The notes under the pieces: model-generated
Told to the model about the DNA's origin: nothing
Seen by the model: only the letters and a program-made list of their open reading frames with translations
The model's database searches: none
Translations under genes and position numbers: made by a program
Shown here: positions 1 through 12,826 of the stretch, in pieces
Position numbering within the stretch: position 1 is the stretch's first letter
Layout: every line of letters begins with the position of its first letter
DNA from: Lingula anatina
Lineage: Eukaryota; Brachiopoda; Lingulata; Lingulida; Lingulidae
Reading direction: 5' to 3'
NCBI RefSeq assembly: GCF_001039355.2
Contig: NW_019775664.1
Coordinates: forward strand, 125,342 to 189,341
DNA: 64,000 nt

Positions 1-3000
1 TATTGGCCTAAGATTACCCTCGTCTACTTTTCATACTTGTTGAGTGAAACGAGGAAAAATAAAAATAAAAACCCTCCCCTCAGCAAAATTCTGGTTTCGT
101 CATTTTAACACAATTTTCCTCGATTGTCAGTCAAATAATTAATATAAAACAGTTATCTGGTGTAAGCACCAAAAGTTAACATCTAAATAAAAGCTTAAAG
201 ATAATTACCTCTATTTAATGGTGCAAAACTTAATTTGTTCGCAACTTCTATAACAATAGCCAATGTCAACTTAACCTTTAACAATTTATTATCAAAACGC
301 ACATTGCTATCCATTTTTTATTTCGTTCGATCGGGACAAAATAATTTTTATTTCATTTCGTTTTATCTTGAATTTCAATGTCGTCTCTACAATACTACAA
401 TACACGAAGGCAAATGAACTTTTAGTCATGCCACGCTTACAAATGTCTAATCTTGCCTGAATTTATAATAGAAGAGAGAAGAAAGGGGGAAACACCACTT
501 TGGCCTAGTTGGGTCCTTTTATAAAGCCAACTTTTCGAATTCGTTCTGCATTTTTAAATTAAAAGTTGATAATATTAATTGCTTTTTGGATAAGACTGAT
601 CATGCTTTTAATGTATACTAATTTAAAAAAGGTAATTAGTGATTTAAAATATTATGCTTTTTTTCTTCGAAACAAGTAAGTATGACAACTTTTTGTGATA
701 TGCGTTTCTCTGTGCCGAGTTTAAAGGTCAACAAATGAGTTGCATATGTAATAATTCATATCTACGTACATGTAACCCTGTAGACTCACATACGGGAGCT
801 TAAGCAATGTGCGATGTTTTTCCTACAAACTGGAGTAAGTTGCTGTTTTCTCATTGATATCTACAGTAAATTAGGCTTGTACTTTTGTGATTTCTGTATT
901 AAGTATGCAGTATTTGGTGTCCACACATTTTTTTCACTTTATTTAGATACTGGTATTTTTATTGTTCTTTTTTATTATCGTTTATCGATTTGTTTTGGTA
1001 AAAATAAGTAGGACAATGAGACATGCTGAATCTAGGCTTGGTCTAGAATTGGTTTGACTATATCTTTTTCTTTCCTTGCGGGGAAGATAAAGATTGATTT
1101 AAATGATGCGCCAGGTTATCACAATGTAATATTATGAATGTCTACTTGAAACATGGTTGTGGCAAGCGCACACAGAAGGGAAGTGTACACAGAAGGTAGG
1201 CGGCCTCTCTGCTAAACAAGATGCCTTTTGGGCAATGTGAAGTGTCCATTTTAGAAAAGGGACACGTATATATTTGAGGGAGATAGTGTATCACCGCCAT
1301 TAAAGTGAAATCTACTGTTGAAATATTTCTATGATTCATGGTTGGCGTCTTAACGCTGCCAGAAGGGGGATAGAAAACCTACTGGCCCGTTAAGTCCCAA
1401 CCGCGGTCATACAACCTACACCTGGCTACGTGTGTAGCAATGGAAACCCGCTTTCATCTGGTATTGACAGTATATTGTATAATAACAACAACAAAAGGAT
1501 TTTACAAGGTAGAATCTGTACATCTGTGTTATTTTAGGAACACATACTTGTCTATAGGAAGGTTTTATCGATCGCAAGAATTTTGGTGTCAAGCGGATTC
1601 ATTTAAGGGGTTTCCCCCGCCTACGTGCAATCTATTCTTAATCGTTCTCGGAAGGGATGCCAATAAGGGACTTCCCCCTTCTCCTGGATAGCTGGCTTCA
1701 CGAGTAATGCCAGCCTTATTTACGAGTAAAATGACATTCTGCAATCGAATGAGGCCGTTCATAATCATTCAAGTGTTGCTTAATCTGTTCATGTTTCATG
1801 ATTATTTCTTGCAGCTGATATAAAAAAGATATTTGATTGAGCATATAGAGTTAAATTTTCTGCCATTTGTTGTGGAAATTGTTTAAGCATTTATATAGCT
1901 GATGTTTTGCTTTGAAGTTGATATTCTACGAATCCACACCTAACTGTCTAATCCTGGCAACGTCTAGGACTTCTCTCGAGATTTCTACAGGGCACCGTGA
2001 CCACAAAGAAGCCAGCACACTGAGCGTTTGCGCAGGGCGTGGGCGTGGAATGAAACACCAAGATTGTTAACACAACACCAAAAACAGCTAATACACAGAT
2101 AAATACACCGGTTTCGATACCAGCAGGCAAAGAATAATTTCCTAGAACCACTGTGACTGGTGTGAATTCTTCAAGTTCATTACGAAAGTGAGATTCAGAC
2201 AGAAGCAACCGGAATTCAACGCTTTCTTATCTAGCCTATACAGCGGCGGGAATTTTATCATTGACAATGAAGCAGGAAAAGGAGTGCCACATAAATGCTG
2301 ATGAATACATTCTTGCTTTCTGAGCTCAGATGCCGAAAACACATTGGCTAACTAGTACATGTATAGCCGATTCGACAACAGTACGGGCTACACGTCCTCT
2401 CTCATCAGGGAGTTTGCTCGCCATGCTTATGGCTCTGAACCTATAAACTGGCCTGCAAAATCCCTTCTGACGTGGGGACATTGAGCAAACCCGTGATGGA
2501 GTGCTTTGGTTGCCTCAAAAACAGGGATTGCGCTTAATAGGAACGTGAAAATTGAGAGCACAGCGTATAGGGAAAATGGAGCCACAAGGCAAACTGGATG
2601 AAGGAACAGTGCAGATTTCAACGGGAGCAGGCACCTACTGTAAGGTTAAAATGTTCACTCAATGAATGTGTGCGCTTCTTTGAAGGGATATACACCTTTT
2701 TATTATAACGATTCCTTCTTTTCAATGTCGAAACTATAAGGCAATGCATGTTGCTTCTTAGTGTAGATCCCACGTGCCTACGCACGTGCGGGCGCGTGTG
2801 TGTGCATGTAGCAAGCTAAACAGATCGATAAATTAAGTGATTAGAGTCCGACGCCGCCATTATCTGTCCTCCCCTGCACTACCAAAAGGTTTATTAATTC
2901 ATCAGAATCCTCATATTTTCATACATTTATTTATTCGTTTTTTTTTCATTACAACAGTGTTGCTGTTACACTTGGTTGTACATGTACAATTCTTTGTTGC

Positions 3001-6000
3001 ATGCTTTGGATTGCTGTGGCGAATTGTGGGGATTGTGTTTTAGGAGAAATTGCGTTGATGATCAATTTCGTTTTCACAAAAAGGACAGATTATATCTATT
3101 AGATAAAAACAGTACATTGAAGCAACAATATTACAGACAAATAATGCCCTTATGATAAAGGGGTTGATTTATTGGCGTGGAATACTCCATAAAACAGATT
3201 TTCTTTACATTTTTCAAAATTTTGGCTTATTGCCAAATATGAAACTCATCTTTGTCGTTGTTTCAAATGCTGTCCAGACACTTCATTTTGAGCATTTAGA
3301 TCAACATTTCTCTTTCATTGCCACCTCTCGCCATCATTACACTGCGTGCGTTATCTCAATCTTTTTTTAACATATGAGGTTAAGATATCTTATGACATAG
3401 CCTATAACGTTAATCAAATACAGAACCCAAATGTTTTATTTAATAAATCATTCTGCCTTTGAATAAGTAAACTTTTAACGCTACTTAATGGCCACAGCAA
3501 GGTGACAGCTATTGCCTTTGGAATGATAGGGGGATAATTTGTAAAATTCTACGGACAGATAACATCAGTGTGGTTTTAGTAGGAACCTGAAGCATAAAGT
3601 ATGTTATCAATAGCAAAGTTTAAAAATTATTCTGGCAATGAAATTCTGAATGAACACACAAAACTTCACTACAGTGTACAGTGTAGAAAGAGCTTGTAAA
3701 CCATTACAAATTACTTGACGCGCGTTTTAGCCTACTGCTAATGAGCTAAAATGCTGAACAAAATAGTACCCTCATGGTATATGAGCAAAAATACTGAGAA
3801 AAATAACAAGAGGGTGTTCTGAGAAAATGTCAAATTAAATTGTATGTTATCTGGCAATTATTTAATTACTATATCACACCAGCATATTTTGCGACAAATT
3901 CATAAAAAAATCTTTAAAAAACTATAATGAGAACACATAATAGACATGATCCTTTACATTATTAATCAAGTGGCTGTGCATGTATACGCTTTCTTCCCAA
4001 ACTATCCCATCCATTTCTTATAACTGCCTACGAAAAGACAGAAATACAATGGGGACTTCTGACAATTTTGTTTCGGCAAAAAAAAAGGTATTAAGAATTC
4101 TTGGACTATAGAGTAGGCATTGGAAACAGACGCACGTGTCAATATAGAACTGTGATATTTGTTCTAATTGTAATTGTAATAATTATTTAAATAATTGATC
4201 AAAAAAAGAATAAAACACAGTTTAATAAAACTGCATGCTTTCCCTCTTAAAGCCAATGAAATAATTTTATGAGAGACATTTGTTAAGTAAGAAATTGATA
4301 GAGATAAAAAGAATACTGCATGAATAACGTCATGAATAACGAATAAAGTTTGGGGCGTGGGTTTCAATTTTGACAAATAACTTTTTCTGGATCTGCTCAA
4401 TAGCGGATTGCTGTATATTAGGAAATTTGGCAATTTGGCAAATAGGCCGCCATTTGTTGAAATGAAAATAGCAGAATGTGAAATGTGATGGAGCACTTGA
4501 CGCCACTCGTCGATACCCATGTTGGAGACTTCCATTTTACTCGTTTTTGTTTTAAAAATGAACGCAGCTGCAAGGGGTAAAGTTAAGCAATGTGAATTCA
4601 CCAAACGATTGTACTGCAGTGCAAATTTCATGCAAAACGATGATACTAACCACTTTAAAATATAATGAATTGCCCATTTATCTGAGTCGCGTAAAAGAGT
4701 CCCATGTTGGCCGCCTTCATGCACTGCATAGTTTTCTAGCCAACTACCCCTGGCCAATTATAAGAATTATAAAGCCAACAACAATTACTCTGACATATAT
4801 TTCTAACTAAAAGACGCAAGAAAATGCACATTTCTTCTCTTCACGTTAATTATTTTCTATCATTCCAAATCAGCGGCAATGGCGTCATAAAAGTAAACAA
4901 GGACGCATATAGATGTGCACCGAACGGACATAACTTAAATTCCTGTTGAGTTACCATCCAAACCTTACTTTTCTAGTTGAATTAAACAATGTGGTTTTGT
5001 TTTGTATAAAAATATCCCAAAACAATTTTATTCACCAGTTCAGAAACCAATCAAAATACTACTTGCACTCCATGGCGGTTCACGATCGTCTCCATGTGCG
5101 CATTACCAATGTATTGCATATACGGAAATGGTCACATGATCAAGAAAATGGAAGCTCAGCTGGTGCTCGAAACATTTCATGTTAAATTTTTCAAAATATG
5201 TGTAGTTTTCAGCCCAGATTCACACCGGGTGAAGACGATCTCATCTCCCCGGGGAGGATTCAGGCCTGGCCAGCTACTTGCGAACAATACCTTTCGCTGC
5301 CGGACCAGGTACTTTACCGCCGCTTGTGTACAAATTGATTTCACATGCAACATAACCGTTACATTTGGAATTATTAACCTGTTATACTGTATATGTCTTA
5401 CCTCATATTTCTATATGTATATTTATGAAATACGCTTATGCACAAATTGGCTTTATATGCATGTTTCTGACATGATATGATTAAACATATCCGTTATTTT
5501 TTTGGACTGTTATCATCAATATTTATCAAAACTCATATTTCTGTTCTCATGTATAATAGCGATATAAATACTTCTTGGCATCTACATATTTTTTGAAAGA
5601 AACGACTTAAGATTTTCAACAAAAATACTTTGTTTTAAAATCGCGAATTACAAATAACATTGGGCTTGGTTTTACATTCTGGATTTACTGCACTACTACA
5701 GAAATAATCATTGCTGCACCTCTTTTCCTACCATAAGAAACAAAATATTTCACAAAGTTGATATGTATATTTGCTGTATGGCTAACTCTTCATCAAGTGC
5801 CCATATTGGATTTAATAGACTTCTTTGCATATCTGTTTCTGAGGTAAAATTTGTTTACTTTTTAATTTTTTTAGAATTCTTAAATTTGTTCGGCCATTTG
5901 CCTTGTCTAGTTATTGAAATTGTTTATTTTATTTTTGTAGGAATTTTTGCAGTTTTGGAATTGTATGTTTGCAGGCTTTGGCAATATATCAGGTGCATAG

Positions 6001-7165
6001 AAATCTTATAATCGATGACGTCAAATGAAAAGTTCGGGGCGTTTTTACACCCTGTCTAATATTCACAATCATTTCTCTTTGTTCAAAAAAGGTATAAGGT
6101 ACAAACAATCGAAATATGTATTAACTTTGAAAGCCGAAAAATTTGTGATAAATTTATCAATTTTTAAAAAAATTAAAAATAGTTGGGAGGGGGTTATACG
6201 TTCTACGAAGTATATAAATGGGGTTAATGTAGTAATTGACAAAACATTGTATTAAGACTATTTTTCATTCGTATTGTAATTTTAATTATACAGAACAAAA
6301 CAGGGGTTATAAATCATTATTAGTTAGAGTAACTTTACTCAAAGAAAAATATGCCCACGAGTATATTCGCTAGATTCAAGACAAAATCAGATCAAACACA
6401 TACCCATCCATAAAAATGCGCTTGAATTTTTAAGCATTGTAGTTAAACCTCCTTCATGTTAATTGGAGTTTGAGTAAAATCCAAGGATATTAAAGTTGTA
6501 TCAATAGATTGTTTATTTTATTTCATTGTTAATGTCAGGGACATCCAGCATTGGGTTAAAATATGAGAGCATATTTTTGATATAGGCCTATATGAATATA
6601 TCCATTCTTTTTAGATACTTTCTACCCCTTTATTCTATCAAATTTACTTTTATTAAATTAAGTAAGATAAACTTTCAAGTTCTTAAACAAAGAAGGAACA
6701 ATATCTTACAGACGTAAACTAAAAGGTTGCATTTCTCTAAAGCAACTATAATAGTATTAACATAACGATATCATATCAAAACGAAAAACGAAAAGCTTTT
6801 TGTTTGTCTGATTATTTAGGATGCATAAAAAATACCGAACTTCTTTTTCAAAAACTATACAATTCAACAATACAATATTATACTCAGTGCTGTTGGATAC
6901 TTTTGCAACTGGTACATGGTCTTGGAAGTTTTGATTAAATAGCATTCACCGAATTCAAGTAGCATTCGTTACAAAAATTGTTATCCAAAATCGCCATACC
7001 TTAATTAGGAGTTTTGTAATCTTGGTCTCTTGATGTTCTTCTTCCAAACAGTCTTTTTCTATTATCAATTTTAGTTTCAGTAAGGAAGGGTCTACATCCT
7101 GTATCAGTTCATGAACGGATTATAACTGAGAACGGCTTGCATCGGCCATATAAGCGGTCATAAAC
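1..7165. other. Intergenic, no supported gene
   Basis: AT-rich sequence with frequent stops in all frames. The longest open frame (minus strand, 4164-4757, 197 codons) has low-complexity composition, no domain I recognise and no clear splice signals. A slightly more GC-rich patch at about 1950-2640 has two weak minus-strand frames, one with a hydrophobic stretch, discussed as a finding. I see no tRNA, rRNA or convincing exon here. Confidence 0.5.
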
Positions 7166-7470
7166 ATGTACTACATCCGAAATCCCAAAATATTAACTCC
7201 ACTACTTAGCAAAGCAGGATTAATGATTAATAAATTCGGAGAGGGGGTGGGTACAAAAGCCGGTCATTCCCAGTCCCTACCTCTGAGAGAATATGTAAGA
7301 TGTGAAATGATGGGGTTGAGGACGAAATCCATTTCCTCGTATGTTGTTCATTTTACGAACGTAAAAGACCGGATATCATGAGGGATATTTGCATACCCTC
7401 AGAATTCTGCAATTAAAAAAACTAACGACAAAAGATTCTATGAATATAAAGGCACGCGCTATAAAAACGT
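7166..7470 (+). mobile_element. Degraded non-LTR retrotransposon, C-terminal fragment
   Basis: Around 7280-7400, the frame one base off the longest ORF reads ERICKM, a stop, then NDGVEDEIHFLVCCSFYERKR. This resembles the cysteine/histidine motif (R-x-C-x2-C, then VEDE-x-HFL-x2-C-x2-Y) that follows the reverse transcriptase in many invertebrate LINE-type elements. The second cysteine position is a stop codon and the frame shifts upstream, so the copy is dead. No reverse-transcriptase core is visible next to it, so it is a 3' fragment. The clade cannot be assigned by eye, and the boundaries are approximate. Confidence 0.5.
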
Positions 7471-8338
7471 GTTTTAGAGAAAGAAGCGATCTATTGAATA
7501 CCAGAAAGTGATCTGCAGAATTTACAAATAAAACTTATACAATCTGAATCAGTAGTTGTATATTCCAAACAGAGCTTATTTACACTTTGAAATAGTATTA
7601 AATGTAACGGTTTTAATATTCAAAAGTGTATAACTATCAGTTTTATGTATTCAAAGTTTTTCATTATAGATTAGCATATGTAACCATCACTAAATATTAT
7701 TAGGTCACAGCCTTTTTGTTAAAAAATTGCTAGTACCAATAAAAACCACCGTTATTATATGATCTAATGGGAGACAATTCTAGGCCTGTCGAGCCGAAGA
7801 AACTGAATTCTGCTAATAGGACAATATTTTAGAAGTTAGGGAAGATATATGGCAGGTTGAGGTTGGGAATATGTACTTAAAAGCGGACTGAGACCAACGT
7901 GTGTGTGCAGCAGACCGATTTATTTCCTTTTTAAAGAAATTACAGGTAAAACTGGCAAAACTCTGAAACGCTAAATTGCATTTTTGGACTACGATTTTTT
8001 ATTGAAGGCCATAGGGAACTAAAACAAGTATGTGCCCAAAAGGAATAGCACCATTCCGTGTACTCATTTAATTATAGTGCTTAATTTTAAATCTGACGTC
8101 TATATCTGAACTTCAATTAGGTTTTTTTTTTCATTTACCCGATGTGGATAAAACGCCCACTTGTTCACAAATATGTCGAAATTAGCCTAGATTGAATATT
8201 GACTTCTAGAATGCCCTCGAAACTTTTGCATTTCGAAAATTGCTTCATATCACAAAAATAGATCTATTATGGCTGTTGAAATATATTACATTTGTTTCAC
8301 AGCGCGTAATGTGGCGCAAAAGGGCGATCGAAACATTC

Positions 8339-8364
8339 CTACTACTACTACTACTACTACTACT
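8339..8364. repeat. (CTA)n microsatellite
   Basis: About eight consecutive CTA triplets, followed by a few degenerate ones (ACTACTACGA) after a short interruption. Confidence 0.9.
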
Positions 8365-8936
8365 GATGCAACTACTACGATTCCTACCACATAGTTAGAT
8401 ATAACGATACCCCAAATGCACGTCTGTCGTGATAAGTAAATTTTAATCACTGTAGTATGCAAATAGAAAAACCAGTACGTATCCATCGCCCAGGTCGGCA
8501 TAACTAAGACCTAAACAGGGAAAATTATTGTGGCACCCAAATCTAAAGCAATTCTCCAATTAGAATTAATTTAATTAATAAAAAATTTCTTAGTGCGCGT
8601 TCCTGCAATCTTTCAAATTTAAATATTATTGTAACTTTCGATAAAAGAAATGTTTTTTTTTTTCCTAAAACAAATAATCTTAATCGAATATAGTGAAAAT
8701 TATTAACATTGCGAATTCCTGGAACATTATGCTCACCCGAATGCTAAGAGATATCTGTTCTTGGAAGTTTTTAAAGCAAATCCAATGGCAAAATCCTGCT
8801 TTCCAGCCCATAGTATTTCCGGTCCTTTCTTTTGTTAACTACACCGTCAGGCGGAGAAGAAAGGTTATGGCATGATAAAAAGTAATGAATAGAGTAAATG
8901 TTTCAGTTATGATGCTTATAAAGTTATTAGACTTAC

Positions 8937-9272
8937 AGGGATAACAACTCTTCATTTTGCTCGGAAAAGTGCCATGAAACGGATTTTCCTGGGGTAAACG
9001 ACGATTTTCCCACACTTACCAATGAAACTTAATGACTCCATTCCGACTTTCAAAAAAAGTCGGTTTTTTGTTTTCAAAAGTACTTTTTTTAATAATCTCT
9101 TACGGAGGGTAGTCATCTATTAAGGTCCACGTGGTCCGATGACAAGAGCAGATTTCAATATAATTGCGATATCCGTCCCTATTGTTAAAATGCAATTTTT
9201 TATATTTCTTTATGTTGTTTACAATGTATTCATTGTGGAATTTTGAATCTCATCTGAAGAGTTGTTATCCCT
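8937..9272. mobile_element. MITE-like element with 18-bp inverted termini
   Basis: The segment begins AGGGATAACAACTCTTCA and ends with its exact reverse complement, TGAAGAGTTGTTATCCCT, giving perfect 18-bp terminal inverted repeats around about 300 bp of non-coding AT-rich sequence. No transposase frame is present. The right half (about 9040-9275) has a diverged relative in inverted orientation at about 19576-19775, inside a PARN intron; both carry TTGTTTACAATGTATT and end in GTTGTTATCCCTTT. No clean target-site duplication is visible, so the superfamily is undecided. Confidence 0.65.
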
Positions 9273-9451
9273 TTGGAGCTTTAAGCAAGAGAAGTATGAA
9301 CTTCTCTCAGCATTCAGCATAATTTATTAAGGATGAAACAGGATATAAAGACAAAACATAAAGGTCCTATACAGCGCTGGTAATTGTGAATGATCGTTTT
9401 GTGCGCCACATATACCGCTGCTTGAGTCGTATTCTCCCCAGATTGATGAAC

Positions 9452-9483
9452 GGATTGAACGGATGCAGGATTGAACGGATGCA
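9452..9483. repeat. 16-bp tandem duplication
   Basis: Two adjacent perfect copies of GGATTGAACGGATGCA. Confidence 0.85.
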
Positions 9484-10619
9484 TAATAACCAGGCATATT
9501 ATGCAAAAAGCAATTAACAGATTTTAAATTATTAACTGAAAAAAAAAAACATCCGTTGTATCATCCAACTGTTATGAGTTGTAATTAATTTATGTTATCA
9601 AAATGCAATATTATTATTATTCCACAACTTACGGAGCTTTGTTTGAATAGAGACCTATAGATAATAATTATTTATCATTGTTTTATATGTTATCATATAG
9701 TTTTATCTTAATTCTTAGAAAGGCAACAATAATGCTTTCAACGAAAAAAGGATTTCATGTGATGCAAGATTTACTGGATGATGCCATGTAATATTAGAGA
9801 TAACAGCGAGATTAACACTCCTCATGCCACGGTAAAGTAGGTGCACCTCTGTAGATGTGGCAAGTTCTAAAATTATAAATAAATGAACAAAAACATAAAA
9901 GTGTACAAAAATATCATGATACTACTTGTATTCCATTTTAGGTACGCAATACAGATAATGAATTCTTAGTGGGAACACAAAGCCCATAGGGCCACACACG
10001 CCTGCCCCACGACTTTTGTCAAAATGTGTACACATTTATAAATAATGTTAGAAAATACAAGATTTTGGCACTTGGTCGCAAATATTTTCACAGTCGTGAC
10101 CCTTAGAGTGGCGTAAAAGCTATGGTAAATTTGCGACAACAACTGTTTTTAACCTAAGGCTATTCTCAAACCCTTTTCTAATAATAATGATACTATTGTT
10201 TGTTTGCAACTACCAGTAGTTGGATCGTATAGTAAGTAATAAATGCGTTACTAAAATTGAAATTAAATGAGTTTTGATTAAGGTGTTAAAACGAATTAAA
10301 ATGATATTTGGTACATTGAGGATATTCAAAATGCATTAAGATATCGGAGTCCTTATTAAAAACCGTAATAAAAGTCCGTTAAATCATTAATGCATTCAGT
10401 GCCCATGAATGTCTTTTAACATCTGACAGTTCTCAATTTCTCTAGAAAAATAAACGATATATGTTTGGTTTTGCTTTATTTTAATGTTGTTGTTGTTTTA
10501 TTACCATTGGCCCAGAGAGTGAGAACTGCTGTCGCAGTTTTGGAACTTGTCTTGCCTTTCAATTATTCATAGCAAAGCATTGTAGTTTCGTTCACATATA
10601 TTGGAAAGTTTCACATTCA
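9484..10619. other. Intergenic, nothing recognised
   Basis: AT-rich sequence without a coding frame, splice-bounded exon or structured repeat that I can support. Confidence 0.45.
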
Positions 10620-11770
10620 GTTTGTGACAAATTTATTTATAACTACAAAGAACACAGATCCATGTTTTGCATCTTGCGGTCAACCTGCGCTGATGTGTAG
10701 CCATATTGATTCTGTATTTTCAATTTTGACACATTGTTTTCTCTCCGTCAAGAAGCAATAAAACCAATGTGCAACAATTTCCGATATCCCCACGCTATAG
10801 AGCTTTTGGATGAGTAGAGTGAGCTCGATTCTGTCGAAAGCCTTAGTATTATCAAGGAGTTATAACAGATAACTCCTTGGTATTATCCACCAGCAGCATT
10901 CTCGCACATTGTCCATACTGTTTAGGGTCAATCTTGTTGGTCACAACATCCCATATACACTCGACAATAAAACTCTGTAGTATCTTGGAATGAAGTGGAG
11001 TTAATGAAATGGGTCTGATGTTTGTTTTTATGCCCTTTAGTGCTGTGCATTTGGGTAATGGTGTTATATACATATAGGCCTATGCATGCGTGTTTCAAGT
11101 GTGGCGGCAGATATCCTTCAAATCAATTAAATACTAGAACGGTCAGATATCCTGCTAAATTATGGAGAATCCAGTTAGGTATTTTATCCGGCCCCTACGG
11201 CTTATTAACGTTGACTAATGAGTAAAGTTGTAATAGGGCTATTTCAACTCTGTTGGGCTACGGTATATTTCACAAGTATGGGATCCACTGTTTCGACGCA
11301 CTTTGGTTCTAATGGTCCAAAGTCAGTTGTAACAGTTTGTAGAAATTGATTTATAAACTGGACTAAGAAACAGATCATCATTGCATTCGCTGTAATCTTA
11401 GCTGAGTAAGGAATCGCTCTGTTGTTTGTCCAGTCAACAATTCAGTGTCTTTCCACCACTGGATCCATGTGCCATCTGGTACTTCTTTCATTTTTCCATG
11501 GCAAAAAAAACTTCCTCTGTGTTTTTAAAGTCTGCTGATTCTATTTTTGTAATGCCTATACACGATCGTGTGATTCTCCATCCATTGTCTCTTCTTAACC
11601 AGGTCTCTAAATTGATCACTGACCATTGTTTTTTCATTGTTCTTTTTCAGAGTTTTTGATAGGTAAGTCCTCTTCATAAGTTTGGTGACAATGTTTTGAA
11701 AGCAGGCGAAATAAGATATTGAAGAGTGGTCTCCAGTCAACATTATTCAGAGCATTGGAAAACAGTTCTT
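10620..11770 (-). mobile_element. Decayed non-LTR retrotransposon with reverse transcriptase
   Basis: Read on the minus strand in shifting frames, the order is that of a LINE ORF2. A pre-RT region lies near 11525-11650 (QFRDLVKKRQWMENH). Near 11160-11250 is NKAVGPDKIPNWILHNLAGY. Near 10900-11050 is NIRPISLTPLHSKILQSF followed by KIDPKQYG. Near 10790-10850 is DNTKAFDRIELTLLIQKL, the RT block with the first catalytic aspartate region. Near 10690-10780 is FLTERKQCVKI, followed by a degraded PQG-like block. Several frameshifts and stops break the frame, and a 26-bp palindrome interrupts the DNTKAF block. The element is inactive. Ends are approximate because neither a 5' end nor a 3' tail is clear. 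Confidence 0.8.
10846..10887. repeat. 26-bp palindromic insertion with 8-bp direct repeats
   Basis: A near-palindrome at 10854-10879 (arms AAGGAGTTAT and ATAACTCCTT) is flanked on both sides by the perfect direct repeat GTATTATC (10846-10853 and 10880-10887). Removing the palindrome and one repeat copy restores a continuous reverse-transcriptase reading in the surrounding LINE (VDNTKAFDRI), so it is a true insertion into the older element. An 8-bp target-site duplication is typical of hAT-type transposition; that assignment is inference. Confidence 0.75.
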
Positions 11771-12782
11771 CGTCATTTTTTTCCAAATGTTCTCTTTTTA
11801 ATATAGATTTTCATGGGCTGTACGAAGCCAGTGCCCATTGCTCGAGTGCATAGCACAGCATTGTGATCGGAGTTTCTAAGTGGGCATAGAATTTAAATAG
11901 CTTTACGACTTTTGTTCAATTGAATATCATAAAAATTCTTATTCTAAAATATTCTTTTATCCATTCAATTATGTTTATGAAAATATCATTATTTATTGAA
12001 GTAGCCTTTTTCTACACCAAATATCAAAAATATAAATATTCACCAATATCTCAAAATCCATTTGTCATAATTATTCGATATCGAGCATACTCTTTATGAA
12101 AAATTGAAAATATAACATTAACTGGTAGCTATTCACCGACCTAAAAATCGAACTGTATAGCAATGTAATAACGTAATAGTACACAAAGAAATCGAAAGTG
12201 AGTATCTGTATGAAAAGACTTAAGACAAAATGCACCAACGGAATGGAGGACGGAAAACGTACATGTATTACAAAAGTTCTTAGCAATTATTGTCCGTAGT
12301 AGTCAAGTTTCTATGTAGACTTACCGGTATTCCGGGGCGTACGTTCGACATCGAAATCAAACAGAAGAAATGAGGGTTAGAGAGACGCAAGTATATTTGG
12401 GATTTCGTGGGACATTCTGTGAGATAGAAATGACAATGCCCTGCGAAATCCTAAACGTGCATGTACGACACTCCTTTCACACGCAAGGACAGAGTTTTCA
12501 GCTAAGGAACCGGCTTCTGGTTAACCAACTCAGTGGAAAACGGATATCCTTTCGTCATTTCAATCTCCGTGCATGTACAGTAGCAGCAATAGGAAAATCA
12601 AGGTATGTGATTCTGTTTGCGTATAATTTAATGGTAATGAAAAATATCTTGTACCGGGTAAATGTATAGGAGCAATTAACATGGAAGGAGGTGGGGAAAG
12701 GGTGCTTGATCCAAGCCTCCCTACATATATATCGGACGTGCAAACAAACGGATCTTCCAGTGGAATGTACGCATTTTACTAA
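11771..12782. other. Intergenic, nothing recognised
   Basis: AT-rich sequence with short open frames on both strands (for example 12370-12669 plus) that match no family I know and lack splice context. Confidence 0.45.
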
Positions 12783-12826
12783 GTAAAGCCAAGGAGTTAT
12801 AACAGTTATAACTCCTTGGTAAAACT
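12783..12826. repeat. 28-bp palindrome, second copy, with degenerate 8-bp repeats
   Basis: The palindrome at 12791-12818 has arms AAGGAGTTATAA and TTATAACTCCTT around a CAG centre. It is nearly identical to the insertion at 10854-10879. The flanks GTAAAGCC (12783-12790) and GTAAAACT (12819-12826) match at six of eight positions, and both differences are transitions, as expected of an aged 8-bp target-site duplication. Confidence 0.65.

Noticed and set aside
4164-4757. 197-codon minus-strand open frame
   Set aside because: No recognisable domain, low-complexity N/Y-rich end, no splice or start support; probably chance or old repeat sequence.
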